Assembly (NCBI GenBank): GCA_017517665.1
Contig: JAFWYP010000016.1
Span: forward strand, 1 to 32,781
Direction: 5' to 3'
Source: Clostridia bacterium
GTDB lineage: Bacteria; Bacillota; Clostridia; Oscillospirales; Acutalibacteraceae
Length of the DNA: 32,781 bases
Shown here: positions 15,140 to 23,501 of the stretch, piece by piece
Layout of the letters: each line of letters starts with the position of its first letter
Position numbering within the stretch: position 1 is the first letter of the stretch
Program-made: the position numbers and the translations under genes
The notes under the pieces: model-generated
Told to the model about the DNA's origin: nothing
What the model saw: only the letters and a program-made list of their open reading frames with translations
Databases searched by the model: none

Positions 15140-17923
15140 ATGGCAATTTTTAAATGTAAAATGTGCGGCGGTGATCTTGAAGTATCCGAAGAAATCAAAA
15201 TAATTGAATGCGATTATTGCGGAACAAATCAGACCGTTCCGACTGCTGATAACGAAAAGAAAATTAATCTCTTTAACCGCGCAAACAGACTCCGTATGTC
15301 AAACGAGTTTGATAAGGCGTCCGGCATTTACGAAAGTATAATCGTGGATTTTCCTGAAGAAGCTGAGGCTTATTGGGGACTATGCCTTTGCAAATACGGT
15401 ATTGAATACGTTGACGACCCTGCAACCGCAAAGAAAATCCCCACATGCCACCGTTCCAGTTTTGAAAGTATTATGGATGACAGCGATTTTGAGCAGGTAA
15501 TGGAAAACGCTGATTCCGTTGCACGGAAAGTTTACCGTGAGGAAGCAAAGGTGATTGAAGAAATCCGCAAAGGCATAATCGAGGTTTCCGCAAACGAAAA
15601 GCCTTACGATATTTTTATCTGTTATAAAGAAACCGCAGAAAACGGCGACCGCACCCTTGACTCTGTTATTGCGCAGGACGTTTACAATGAACTGACAGAC
15701 AGGGGTTACCGAGTGTTTTTCTCGCGTATAACTCTCGAAAATAAGCTCGGTGTTGAATATGAACCCTATATTTTTGCGGCACTTAACTCTGCGAAAATAA
15801 TGCTTGTTTTCGGCACAGACTATGAATATTTCAATGCGGTATGGGTCAAAAACGAGTGGAGCCGTTATCTTAAATTAATGGCAAACGATAAAACGAAGCA
15901 TCTCATCCCTTGTTACAAGGGTGTTGATGCTTACGATATACCCAAGGAATTCGCAAAACTTCAGGCGCAGGATATGGGCAAGGTCGGCGCGATTCAGGAT
16001 TTGCTTCGCGGCATTGAAAAAATAATACCCAAAGAAAACAAATCCGCCGCAGAAACAGCCATAAAACAGCAATCATCTGCCAACCCTTCGGCAGAATCGT
16101 ATCTGAAGCGCGCATTCATTTTCCTCGAAGACGGAAATTTCAGATCCGCCGATGAATACTGCGAAAAAGTGCTGGATATTGACCCCGAAAATGCACAAGG
16201 TTATCTCGGCAAATTATTGGCAGAGCTTCGGGTAAGAAAGCAGGAAGATCTGAAAGATTTAAGCGAATCTTTTGAAGAAAAAAACAATTACCTGAAAGTC
16301 AAGCGCTATGGCGATACCTCTCTGGTTGCAACACTTGAAAGCTATATTGCTCTCATAAAAAACCGCATTGAGCAGACACGAATCAAAGCTGAAAATCTAC
16401 GCTCCCTCATTCCGTCGATGCAAAAGTTACAAAACCTTATATGCGCCGGACGCAAACAAACCGTAGGTTTTGTAACAGACGGTACAGTTGTTGCGGTTGG
16501 TAATAACGGATACGGCGAATGCAATGTCCGCGAATGGAGTGATACTATTGCCGTTTCGTCAGGATTCCGCCATCACACTGTAAGTCTGAAAGCTGACGGT
16601 ACAGTTGTTGCTGTTGGTAATAACGAAAACGGCGAGTGTAATGTCGGCGGTTGGAAAGATATTGTTGCAATTTCGGCAGGAGATCAGCATACCGTAGGCC
16701 TTAAAAAAGACGGCACTGTTGTTGCTGTTGGTAATAACAATTTCAGACAATGCAATGTTAAAGATTGGAAAGATATTGTTGCAATCTCGGCGGGAGGCTT
16801 TCACACCGTAGGTCTTAAAAAAGACGGTACGGTTGTTGCTGTCGGCAGATGTTCTGATGACCAATGCAATGTCCGCGAATGGAAAGATATTGTTGCAATC
16901 TCGGCGGGAGGCTGGCACACCGTAGGCCTTAAATCTGACGGCACTGTTGTTGTGGCCGGTAATAACGATAAAGCCAAATGCAATGTAAGAGACTGGAGCG
17001 ATATCATTGCCGTTTCGGCGGGAAGCTGGCACACCGCAGGTCTGAAAAAAGACGGCACTGTCGTTGCAGTTGGTGATAACGATGACGGTCAATGTGATAT
17101 TGACGGTTGGCGTTTATTTTCATCTGTTGATACAATTGATCAAGAACGCGAAAAAGCAAAAAAAGAAAAGGCAATCCAAATATCATCAGAAGACAAAAAA
17201 AGACTTTCTCCTGTTCAGAAAATGATTCCGATTGCGATGAACCTTATAGCTGCAGGGGCAGATCACACTGCCTGTGTAAAAACAGATGGCACAGTTGTCG
17301 CAACAGAATATAAAAATAAACCTCATTATTATAGCGGCCAATGTGACGTCAGCGGTTGGAAAGATGTTGTTGCCGTTTCGGCAGGAAGCTGGCACACTGC
17401 AGCTCTTAAATTCGACGGCACGGTCGTTGCAACAGAATACAAGGGAGAGCCTCAACAGTATAACGGTCAATGCGACGTCGGCAGTTGGAAAGATATTGTT
17501 GCCGTTTCGGCAGGAATATGTCACACCGTAGGTCTCAAATCAGACGGCACGGTCATTGCAACAGAATATATTGCTCCGCCTGATAATGAAGATGATTATT
17601 ATATCGGTCAATGCGACGTCAGCAGTTGGAAAGATATTATTGCCATCGCGGCAAGAAACGTGCATACCGTGGGTCTTAAATCAGACGGAACAGCACTCTG
17701 GGTCGGTTATGACAATCTGTATCTTGAAAGGTGGACTGTTGACGACTGGAGCGATGTTGTATCCGTTTCAACAGGCAGCTATCATACCGTAGGTCTTAAA
17801 TCCGACGGTACGGTTGTTGCGGTCGGTTTAAACGAATACGGTGAGTGTGGTGTTGACAACTGGAAAAATATGATGCTTCCCAATCAGAAACCCATGACGG
17901 TTCAACCGAAAAATCCAAAATAA
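15140..17923 (+). CDS. zinc-ribbon / TIR / RCC1-like repeat protein
   Basis: A 927-aa cytoplasmic protein. Residues 1-30 form a zinc ribbon (Cys6, Cys9, Cys24, Cys27). Residues about 43-90 look like a TPR unit. Residues about 154-295 are a TIR domain: YDIFICYKE, DVYNELTDRGYRVFFSR, LGVEYEPYIFAALNSAKIML and VWVKNEWSRYL; an acidic residue in the LGVEYEPYI segment could be the NADase glutamate, unproven. Residues 319-365 hold a second TPR-like unit. Residues about 435-915 hold about eleven RCC1-like units (TVGLKKDGTVVAVGNN, WKDIVAISAG), split 6 + 5 by a linker near 690-720. The zinc-ribbon/TPR/TIR core is common in Clostridia. TIR domains in bacteria often make or degrade NAD-derived signals in defence, but signalling or protein-scaffold roles are also possible. 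TAGGAG precedes the ATG, and a terminator follows. Confidence 0.88.
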   Translation: MAIFKCKMCGGDLEVSEEIKIIECDYCGTNQTVPTADNEKKINLFNRANRLRMSNEFDKASGIYESIIVDFPEEAEAYWGLCLCKYGIEYVDDPATAKKIPTCHRSSFESIMDDSDFEQVMENADSVARKVYREEAKVIEEIRKGIIEVSANEKPYDIFICYKETAENGDRTLDSVIAQDVYNELTDRGYRVFFSRITLENKLGVEYEPYIFAALNSAKIMLVFGTDYEYFNAVWVKNEWSRYLKLMANDKTKHLIPCYKGVDAYDIPKEFAKLQAQDMGKVGAIQDLLRGIEKIIPKENKSAAETAIKQQSSANPSAESYLKRAFIFLEDGNFRSADEYCEKVLDIDPENAQGYLGKLLAELRVRKQEDLKDLSESFEEKNNYLKVKRYGDTSLVATLESYIALIKNRIEQTRIKAENLRSLIPSMQKLQNLICAGRKQTVGFVTDGTVVAVGNNGYGECNVREWSDTIAVSSGFRHHTVSLKADGTVVAVGNNENGECNVGGWKDIVAISAGDQHTVGLKKDGTVVAVGNNNFRQCNVKDWKDIVAISAGGFHTVGLKKDGTVVAVGRCSDDQCNVREWKDIVAISAGGWHTVGLKSDGTVVVAGNNDKAKCNVRDWSDIIAVSAGSWHTAGLKKDGTVVAVGDNDDGQCDIDGWRLFSSVDTIDQEREKAKKEKAIQISSEDKKRLSPVQKMIPIAMNLIAAGADHTACVKTDGTVVATEYKNKPHYYSGQCDVSGWKDVVAVSAGSWHTAALKFDGTVVATEYKGEPQQYNGQCDVGSWKDIVAVSAGICHTVGLKSDGTVIATEYIAPPDNEDDYYIGQCDVSSWKDIIAIAARNVHTVGLKSDGTALWVGYDNLYLERWTVDDWSDVVSVSTGSYHTVGLKSDGTVVAVGLNEYGECGVDNWKNMMLPNQKPMTVQPKNPK
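16437..17870 (+). repeat. RCC1-like coding tandem repeats (~123-150 bp period)
   Basis: About eleven imperfect in-frame units. The first block, up to about 17110, has a period near 123 bp; the second, from about 17255, has longer loops that contain ATEY. Near-identical DNA stretches between units (for example GGAAAGATATTGTTGC) suggest duplication and exchange. They probably build one or two beta-propellers. Confidence 0.85.
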
Positions 17924-17937
17924 TAACTTGATATTTG

Positions 17938-17977
17938 AAAAAGCCATCCCGCGCCGTGATGTCGGGATGGCTTTTTT
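17938..17977 (+). terminator. intrinsic terminator of the TIR gene
   Basis: AAAAAGCCATCCCG at 17938-17951 pairs with CGGGATGGCTTTTTT at 17963-17977. Confidence 0.92.
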
Positions 17978-18040
17978 ATTCCAAACAAGTTCAATGCGTA
18001 GAATACTGTTGATTTTTGGAATGTTTGCAGATATAATTGA

Positions 18041-18559
18041 TTGTGGAATATTGGAGGTGTGGAAGCGTCGATAGAAAGAAACGGCAAATATCGTCTTGAA
18101 AGTCATGAAATTAAAGCTGTTAATAAAATGTTGAAAGAAGTTTTTTGATGACAATCAAAACATCAGCATTCCGTTCAACACGTTTTATATCGGAAAAGGA
18201 GCTTTTGAAGATTTTACATTAATAACCGTTGATAAAACAACTATTATTATTCCGACGAATACGGTGTGTTATTTGATAAGTATCAAACGGAGCTTATTCT
18301 TTTCCCGCGTTTCTCAGAAGTAAAAACTTATAACATACCCGATTCGGTAAACAGAATAAAGAGCGGAGCGTTTTATCCCTGTGTAATGTTAGACGAGGTA
18401 ATTATTCCCGACAATGTTCGTTATATAGAACACGGTGCTTTTTACCATACTAACCTGACATCGGTAACTGTTGAAGAGGGCAATTTCAACTATGCATCTG
18501 ATAAGTTCGGTGTTCCTTATAACAAAGACTTTACCGAGCTTCTTTTTTATCATCCATAA
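18041..18559 (+). pseudogene. frameshifted BspA-like leucine-rich-repeat remnant
   Basis: Three consecutive segments read as one BspA-type LRR_5 protein but need two frame changes. Segment 1 (from 18041 or GTG 18059) encodes GKYRLESHEIKAVNKMLKEV and stops at a TGA just after a run of six T (18141-18146). Segment 2, in another frame, encodes FNTFYIGKGAFEDFTLITVD. Near 18234-18240 the frame returns, giving SDEYGVLFDKYQTELILFPR, then IPDSVNRIKSGAFYPC and the end at 18559. The two shifts compensate, and the first is at a homopolymer, so a sequencing error is possible. LRR_5 proteins are usually surface or protein-binding modules; no signal peptide is seen here. The last segment alone would be a 97-aa ORF from GTG 18266. 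Confidence 0.65.
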
Positions 18560-18659
18560 ACATTCCAAAAAATTTACAAAACATCAAATTTGCAGTATGA
18601 TATAATCATCAGATTATCATGCTGATAATAACAAAAATCATTGAAAGAAGGACTCACAA

Positions 18660-19316
18660 ATGGAAAAACTCCTCATCATCGCAGCAATCGTATTTTTCGC
18701 AGCAGTAATCATCAAAAATCTCATCGGCAAAAAAGACCCCGATAATGGTAACGGCAAAGCAAATAATTCCGAAGTCATCAACATTAAAATCCCCAAAAAA
18801 TTCGATCTCAAAAACGGTGGCAGCGAAAACAGAGCCAGACGCGACAATGGAAAAACTATCAGATTCGCAGAATGGACCGTATACGTTCTCGATAAGGAAG
18901 GCAACATCATCAGCGAGCAAGCTATGAGTGCCACATCCGAAAGACCCTTCTCAATCGGCTATGACAAGGATTGTGACCTCGTTGTTAATTCCAACTATGT
19001 CACCGGTGTCCACCTCAAGATTGGTAAAGATGATCAGGGCTATTTCGCAAAAGACAGCAGTCTCAACGGAACATTTGTCAATGACAAAATGTATAACAAT
19101 GAGTCATTCTCCCTTGAAGAAGGTCTTGTGTATGTAGCGGACGTTCCTGTTTATTTCAAGAAAAACAGCGACAACCGTCCCAACGTTATCCCCAAGTTTG
19201 TTAAGGACAATGTTGAAGAAACAAGCAAAACCAAAAAATTTGACGGATTCAACAATACAAGATCCTGGAAAAAGGATGCCGGAGAGTCCGGCGCAAATCG
19301 TCCGTTCACACGCTGA
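18660..19316 (+). CDS. membrane-anchored FHA-domain protein 1
   Basis: A 218-aa protein with an N-terminal membrane helix (residues 3-22) and a cytoplasmic FHA domain at about 96-166: SIGYDKDCDLVV, VTGVHLKI (the usual Ser-x-x-His is Thr-Gly-Val-His) and SSLNGTFVNDK. FHA domains bind phosphothreonine peptides. It is the first gene of a four-gene cell-wall operon and ends 13 bp before the SEDS gene, with GAGGAGGCA between. A TATAAT at 18601-18606 may be its -10 box. Similar FHA proteins sit beside rodA/pbpA genes in Actinobacteria with the PknB kinase, but no kinase or phosphatase is in this window. Confidence 0.88.
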   Translation: MEKLLIIAAIVFFAAVIIKNLIGKKDPDNGNGKANNSEVINIKIPKKFDLKNGGSENRARRDNGKTIRFAEWTVYVLDKEGNIISEQAMSATSERPFSIGYDKDCDLVVNSNYVTGVHLKIGKDDQGYFAKDSSLNGTFVNDKMYNNESFSLEEGLVYVADVPVYFKKNSDNRPNVIPKFVKDNVEETSKTKKFDGFNNTRSWKKDAGESGANRPFTR

Positions 19317-19329
19317 GGAGGCATTTTAA

Positions 19330-20724
19330 ATGGACAAAATCAAAAAACTTTTTTCAGGATTCAAAATCCCTGAAATCCCCCTTGATTTCCGCCGCAACGG
19401 TCTTGCGGCAGGACTCACCGTTCACATTGTTGCGTGCGTCCTTCTCTCGCTCTTTGCATTTGCAAAGGGCGTGGAAAGCACGGATTTTATATTGCCCATA
19501 GTTCTCATAGGTGCATTTTTCCTTTTATATGCCCAATGTGTCGGCTGTAACATGATTATGGTTCTCTGTATTTCGCTTTTAATGAATGTGGGTACGGTTA
19601 CCCTGGTTGTTCTTCAGCCCGAAAAGGTTTCCGGAGTTGTTGATGAACTCTGGCTGGCAACAGTGCTGGCAATCATTGTCACTGCGGTGTTTTCCTTTAT
19701 TGAAAAAAGGTTCAAAACTGACAGCAACAAGCACGCCTTTTTCCTCATGGGAGCCATATGGATTGTAACTGTAATTCTGACTGTTTTGCTTCGTCTTGGC
19801 GATGGCACAAACGGCACGTATGCATGGCTTTATTTCGGAGATCATCAGCTCCAGGTTACGTCTCTTTTCGTTCCTGCGTTTGTACTCTATGAGACAGTTC
19901 TTTATGTATCGCCTCTCAAAAACAAACACATATTCAGCCTGATTTACATGTTCACTCTTGCAGGTTCACTGTTCATCTGCAATGAACTTGGTACGCTTAT
20001 CATCATATTCTTCCTCTGGATTATCAATATGCTTGTTTTCGGAGAACTTGCAAACTCTCTCAAGGTTATAGGCATTTTCGGCGGTCTCGGAGGAATAGCT
20101 ATAGGCATTTGCGCAATTGCCAAAAGCAGGGTTAATCACCTTACAGAACTCGGTGAAACAGCCGGAAGTTTAACCATGTTCCTCAGTCAGGTTTTCAGTA
20201 AGATATCAAAGAGAATCACTGAATGGATAAATATCAAGGAGCTTCCGGAGTATGAACAGTCGGCAAAAGCCTGGCGCGGTATTTTCCGCGGAGGACTTCT
20301 CGGCACAAACAATGAAGTTGCTATCGGTCATGAGATTTATGACTATACCTTTGCGGCAATACTTCAGAGAATGGGTTTCCTGTTCGGACTCATAATTGTA
20401 TTTTTATATGTTCTCTTCTTCTTTACCGCATTGAAAAAACTCTCCGATAAAGGATACAGAACCATTTCAACATTCAGCAATATTTTTGCTGTAGGTTCGT
20501 TAATAGCTTTCTTTGTAAGCTCAATCATTCCCATTTTCACAAACACCGCATTTTTCCCGCTGATCGGTGTTTCGCTGCCTTTAATCAGTTCAGGTGTAAG
20601 TTCTGGCCTGATTTCCCGTTTCTTTATCTTCGTTGTTATTCTCAGCTGTAAAGAACGATTGCTGTTTAAACCGATTAATTTCAGCAAATCCAGGAAGAAG
20701 ACAAATGAGCCTCTTGTAAGATAA
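19330..20724 (+). CDS. SEDS-family glycosyltransferase (FtsW/RodA/SpoVE-like)
   Basis: A 464-aa polytopic membrane protein with about ten hydrophobic segments, of the SEDS family that polymerises lipid II into glycan strands. Family-like features are YAWLYFGDHQLQVTSLFVPA, a large outward loop with AKAWRGIFRGGLLGTNNEV, and the C-terminal GVSLPLISSGVSSGLISRFF, which resembles the conserved G-(I/V)-(T/S)-LP-x-S-(Y/S)-GG-(S/T) end of FtsW and RodA. The extra N-terminal segments and divergent loops set it apart from canonical RodA or FtsW, so it may be an accessory pair with the adjacent PBP. It is flanked by FHA and PBP genes with short spacers, consistent with one operon. Confidence 0.9.
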   Translation: MDKIKKLFSGFKIPEIPLDFRRNGLAAGLTVHIVACVLLSLFAFAKGVESTDFILPIVLIGAFFLLYAQCVGCNMIMVLCISLLMNVGTVTLVVLQPEKVSGVVDELWLATVLAIIVTAVFSFIEKRFKTDSNKHAFFLMGAIWIVTVILTVLLRLGDGTNGTYAWLYFGDHQLQVTSLFVPAFVLYETVLYVSPLKNKHIFSLIYMFTLAGSLFICNELGTLIIIFFLWIINMLVFGELANSLKVIGIFGGLGGIAIGICAIAKSRVNHLTELGETAGSLTMFLSQVFSKISKRITEWINIKELPEYEQSAKAWRGIFRGGLLGTNNEVAIGHEIYDYTFAAILQRMGFLFGLIIVFLYVLFFFTALKKLSDKGYRTISTFSNIFAVGSLIAFFVSSIIPIFTNTAFFPLIGVSLPLISSGVSSGLISRFFIFVVILSCKERLLFKPINFSKSRKKTNEPLVR

Positions 20725-20742
20725 AATGAAAGGTAGATCGCT

Positions 20743-22092
20743 ATGAACAAGAAAAGAATTTCAGTATTACTTAATGTTTGCCTTGTCTTACTGGGCGTCT
20801 GGGTTTGTTACTGCACGTGGAGTTTCGCATATATAAAAGGCTTGAATCCCAAAGCGGATGAAATCAAAATCGAAATTCTGGAAGATGATGTTATCAGGAA
20901 TACATATGAGGGTTCTATTCTGGACTCAAAAGGAAATATCATTTCTTACGCTGTTAAAAAAGGTACGAACGGAGGAGTTATCGACCATGAATGTTATCAG
21001 CGTCTTGTCGGTTTTTCATCAGCGGCTTACGGAAAGAGCGGTCTGAGAAGCCTTTACCGTGATGAACTCTGGACGCCTGATAAGAAAACTTCAAAAGGCG
21101 CAACAATCAGATTAACTACAAACAGCGATATTCAGTCGATAGCCTATGAAGAAATCAACAGCTATACCGAAGGCGAAAGCTGTGCCATTGTGCTTGAAAA
21201 CAAAACAGGCAAAGTTATCGCACTCGCTTCGGCAAATGCAGCATACAATCTTGACTACAACAACCTCACCGAAGACAGTGTCAAAAAAGCGAACAGCATT
21301 GAAGGTTTCTTTCTTAATCCCTGGCAAGCAAAACATGCTCCCGGATCTGTAATAAAGGCCGTTACGGGAATAGCAATTGCAGAAAAAGGATATTCGGAAG
21401 AAGTATACTATGACAGCGGCGTAGAAACCGTTGACGGACATGATTTCCACAATTTCGGCAATTACAATTATGAAAATGTTGCACTTGTCGGCGGAATGCA
21501 GAACAGCGTGAACACATACTTCGCCCATATGGGAATGAAGGTTGGTTCATACATCCTGCGTGATGTGCATGAAAGATTGCTCATCGGCAAAACACTCGAA
21601 TTGGACTTCGGAACAATCAGTTCCGAACATAATCTTGACAAAGACATTTCAAAAACAAATATTGCAGCAAGTGCATTCGGTCAGGGTAAGCTGCTTATTA
21701 CTCCCATGAACATCGCGATGATTGCACAGTCCATTGCCAATGACGGCATTATGCTCAAACCTTATATCGTTGAATCCATTATAACCGACAGCGGAAAAGT
21801 TCTTCAGGAAGGTAAGAAAGAAGCTGTTTCTGAAGTTTCGGACAAAAAGACAATTTCCGTCATTAAAAATGCACTTCTCGAAACAGGTATACACTACAAA
21901 ATAAATTCCAAAAGAAAAATCGGAGCAAAAACAGGCTCAGCTCAGCTCGGAAACGGTCTGAACAGAGCAACATTCATGTCATTCAACGAAGATTACACTG
22001 TAGTAATTTGCGTTAACAACACTTCCAAAAGAGGAAGTGCACTCAAAGAATCGGCATTGAGAATTTTCGATGCTCTGGAAAAAATCAAATGA
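20743..22092 (+). CDS. class B penicillin-binding protein (transpeptidase)
   Basis: A 449-aa membrane-anchored transpeptidase with a signal anchor at residues 8-30. The three active-site motifs are intact: SVIK (Ser202 to Lys205), SVN (Ser255 to Asn257) and KTGSA (Lys396). The N-terminal dimerisation region is short compared with canonical PBP2 or PBP3, as in actinobacterial PbpA-type proteins. It cross-links peptidoglycan made by the SEDS partner encoded just upstream. AAAGG lies about 10 bases before the ATG. The next gene starts 15 bp downstream. It is probably the cognate partner of the SEDS protein; a role in division, elongation or sporulation cannot be told from sequence alone. Confidence 0.93.
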   Translation: MNKKRISVLLNVCLVLLGVWVCYCTWSFAYIKGLNPKADEIKIEILEDDVIRNTYEGSILDSKGNIISYAVKKGTNGGVIDHECYQRLVGFSSAAYGKSGLRSLYRDELWTPDKKTSKGATIRLTTNSDIQSIAYEEINSYTEGESCAIVLENKTGKVIALASANAAYNLDYNNLTEDSVKKANSIEGFFLNPWQAKHAPGSVIKAVTGIAIAEKGYSEEVYYDSGVETVDGHDFHNFGNYNYENVALVGGMQNSVNTYFAHMGMKVGSYILRDVHERLLIGKTLELDFGTISSEHNLDKDISKTNIAASAFGQGKLLITPMNIAMIAQSIANDGIMLKPYIVESIITDSGKVLQEGKKEAVSEVSDKKTISVIKNALLETGIHYKINSKRKIGAKTGSAQLGNGLNRATFMSFNEDYTVVICVNNTSKRGSALKESALRIFDALEKIK

Positions 22093-22107
22093 AAGGTAAG
22101 TTGAATT

Positions 22108-22629
22108 TTGAAATTTGATACTACGGAAACAATTCTGCTTCTCATAATGATTCTGTTCGGAATTGTTGCGGTGTATGTAACAAAAAGAAAACCCGAAGCA
22201 AAGAAACCCGAAGCGAAAGTTGAAGCAAAAACGGTTAAAATTGCAGAGGGATGGACCGTTTTCAACATGGACAAGGAAGGGAACTGCGTTAACTCCGCAT
22301 CCATTCCTCAAACCGAAGACTCTTTCATAATCGGCACTTCTCCCGATTCTGATTTCAGAATACTGAATAAGCTTGTCAGCAGAAGACACTTGATAGTTGT
22401 AAATACGGATAACGGTATGATGATTTCCGATAACAATTCATCCTATTCAACTTTTATCAACGGAAACAGAATAATCGACAGTCCTGTTGAAAACGGTCAG
22501 GTAGTCTGGCTGGCAGATTCTCCGGTTATTTTCATAGCTCCGGGCACATATACCGATGAAAAAAAGCTTAAAGCTCTGACAATACAAAACATCAGGGATT
22601 ACGGTGTTCCCGTGATTACCGAAAAGTAA
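22108..22629 (+). CDS. membrane-anchored FHA-domain protein 2
   Basis: A 173-aa protein with a membrane helix at residues 7-25, a short Lys/Glu/Ala/Pro-rich linker, and an FHA domain at about 73-143 with the canonical elements FIIGTSPDSD, SRRH (91-94) and STFINGN. Unlike the first FHA protein it retains the Ser-Arg-x-His motif. The start is a TTG at 22108; AAAGG lies 11 bases upstream and no ATG is available nearby. It ends the operon before a terminator at 22719. Two FHA proteins bracketing a SEDS/PBP pair suggest control of wall synthesis by threonine phosphorylation from a kinase encoded elsewhere. Confidence 0.88.
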   Translation: MKFDTTETILLLIMILFGIVAVYVTKRKPEAKKPEAKVEAKTVKIAEGWTVFNMDKEGNCVNSASIPQTEDSFIIGTSPDSDFRILNKLVSRRHLIVVNTDNGMMISDNNSSYSTFINGNRIIDSPVENGQVVWLADSPVIFIAPGTYTDEKKLKALTIQNIRDYGVPVITEK

Positions 22630-22718
22630 TTCTTTTTCGAAAAGCCGATACTGTCCATGCCTTTTGCGATAAAAACGAGGCAGATAAATCGCAAACACAA
22701 ATCGGACTAAAAGGTAAG

Positions 22719-22760
22719 GCCCTTGCAGAGATAAGAAGTCTCCGCAAGGGCTTTTTGTTT
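22719..22760 (+). terminator. intrinsic terminator of the FHA/SEDS/PBP operon
   Basis: GCCCTTGC at 22719-22726 pairs with GCAAGGGC at 22744-22751 with an inner extension, followed by TTTTTGTTT. The 89 bp between the stop and the hairpin show no gene. Confidence 0.9.
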
Positions 22761-22808
22761 GGTTGATAATTTTTCCGGTAATGGGTAATGTGAAACACAA
22801 ATTATATT

Positions 22809-23501
22809 TCAGTTTGCAAACATTCCGTATTTCTGCTTCACTCTGTCGAGTTTTTCAAGAAGCGGTTTTCCGAAAACAAGCATCATGAGTGCAGTGCAGA
22901 TTCCTTGACTCACATTTACGGGGAATCCCGATGCGAGAGATGCCGTGATTGTTGCAAAGCTGATTTCAGGCATCATAATGAAGATATGTGAAGTGTCAAG
23001 CAGAGGTCCTATCCAAAATACGACAGCAAGGAATCCGAATATTGCCATAATCCAAGGCTTTTTCGGGATTTTATTTTTGATAAAGATAAAGCCTGCAAGC
23101 ATTCCGCCTGCACCGTAAGCCATCATCTGCCACGGCATATATGCACCCTGACCGTAAAAAAAATTGCTTGCGAATGCGGTTGTTGCGCCGACGATAAATC
23201 CCGCTTCGGGACCGAAGGCAATACCCGTAAGCATAATTATTGCAAACGCCGCTTTAAAATGCGGAATGGGAATTGCTACTCTGCCGATAACCGCAAGGGC
23301 AATCATAACCGCAAGAACAACAAGTTCTCTTGCTTGCGGTTTTCTTCTTTCGAATGCCATAAAAAACGGAACCGAAAGTTCAATTATGATGAGAACACCT
23401 GTTATGTAGTAGCCTTTTCCGGGAAGTTTATCTCCGAGAAACAAAGTTAAAGGAATTAAAGCAAGAAACACAATCAGCATTGCAACGTTTGATTTTTTCA
23501 T
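22809..23501 (-). CDS. ECF S component, predicted cobalamin/corrinoid (copy 2)
   Basis: A 230-aa S component, a close duplicate of the one at 9429-10133. Differences are scattered and mostly conservative (for example MMFEKRK to MAFERRK, GAITAF to GATTAF, VIWIGP to VFWIGP), with a shorter C-terminus ending GMFAN. This pattern, with the frame kept, indicates selection for function in both copies. It is the last gene of the second riboswitch-controlled operon and overlaps the ATPase stop by 4 nt, as in copy 1. No second EcfT gene follows here, and no clear terminator is seen between its stop and the end of the convergent FHA operon except the hairpin at 22719-22760. Confidence 0.88.
   Translation of the reverse strand: MKKSNVAMLIVFLALIPLTLFLGDKLPGKGYYITGVLIIIELSVPFFMAFERRKPQARELVVLAVMIALAVIGRVAIPIPHFKAAFAIIMLTGIAFGPEAGFIVGATTAFASNFFYGQGAYMPWQMMAYGAGGMLAGFIFIKNKIPKKPWIMAIFGFLAVVFWIGPLLDTSHIFIMMPEISFATITASLASGFPVNVSQGICTALMMLVFGKPLLEKLDRVKQKYGMFAN

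Noticed and set aside
14902-15198. 98-aa minus-strand ORF across the TIR promoter
   Set aside because: It overlaps the terminator, promoter and start of the TIR gene and has no domain or ribosome site.
16559-17524. Minus-strand repeat ORFs (177 and 112 aa)
   Set aside because: These are shadows of the RCC1-like repeats on the other strand, with no ribosome site and no recognisable domain.
16437-17870. Possible CRISPR-like array
   Set aside because: The units are imperfect, in frame and coding, with no uniform spacers.
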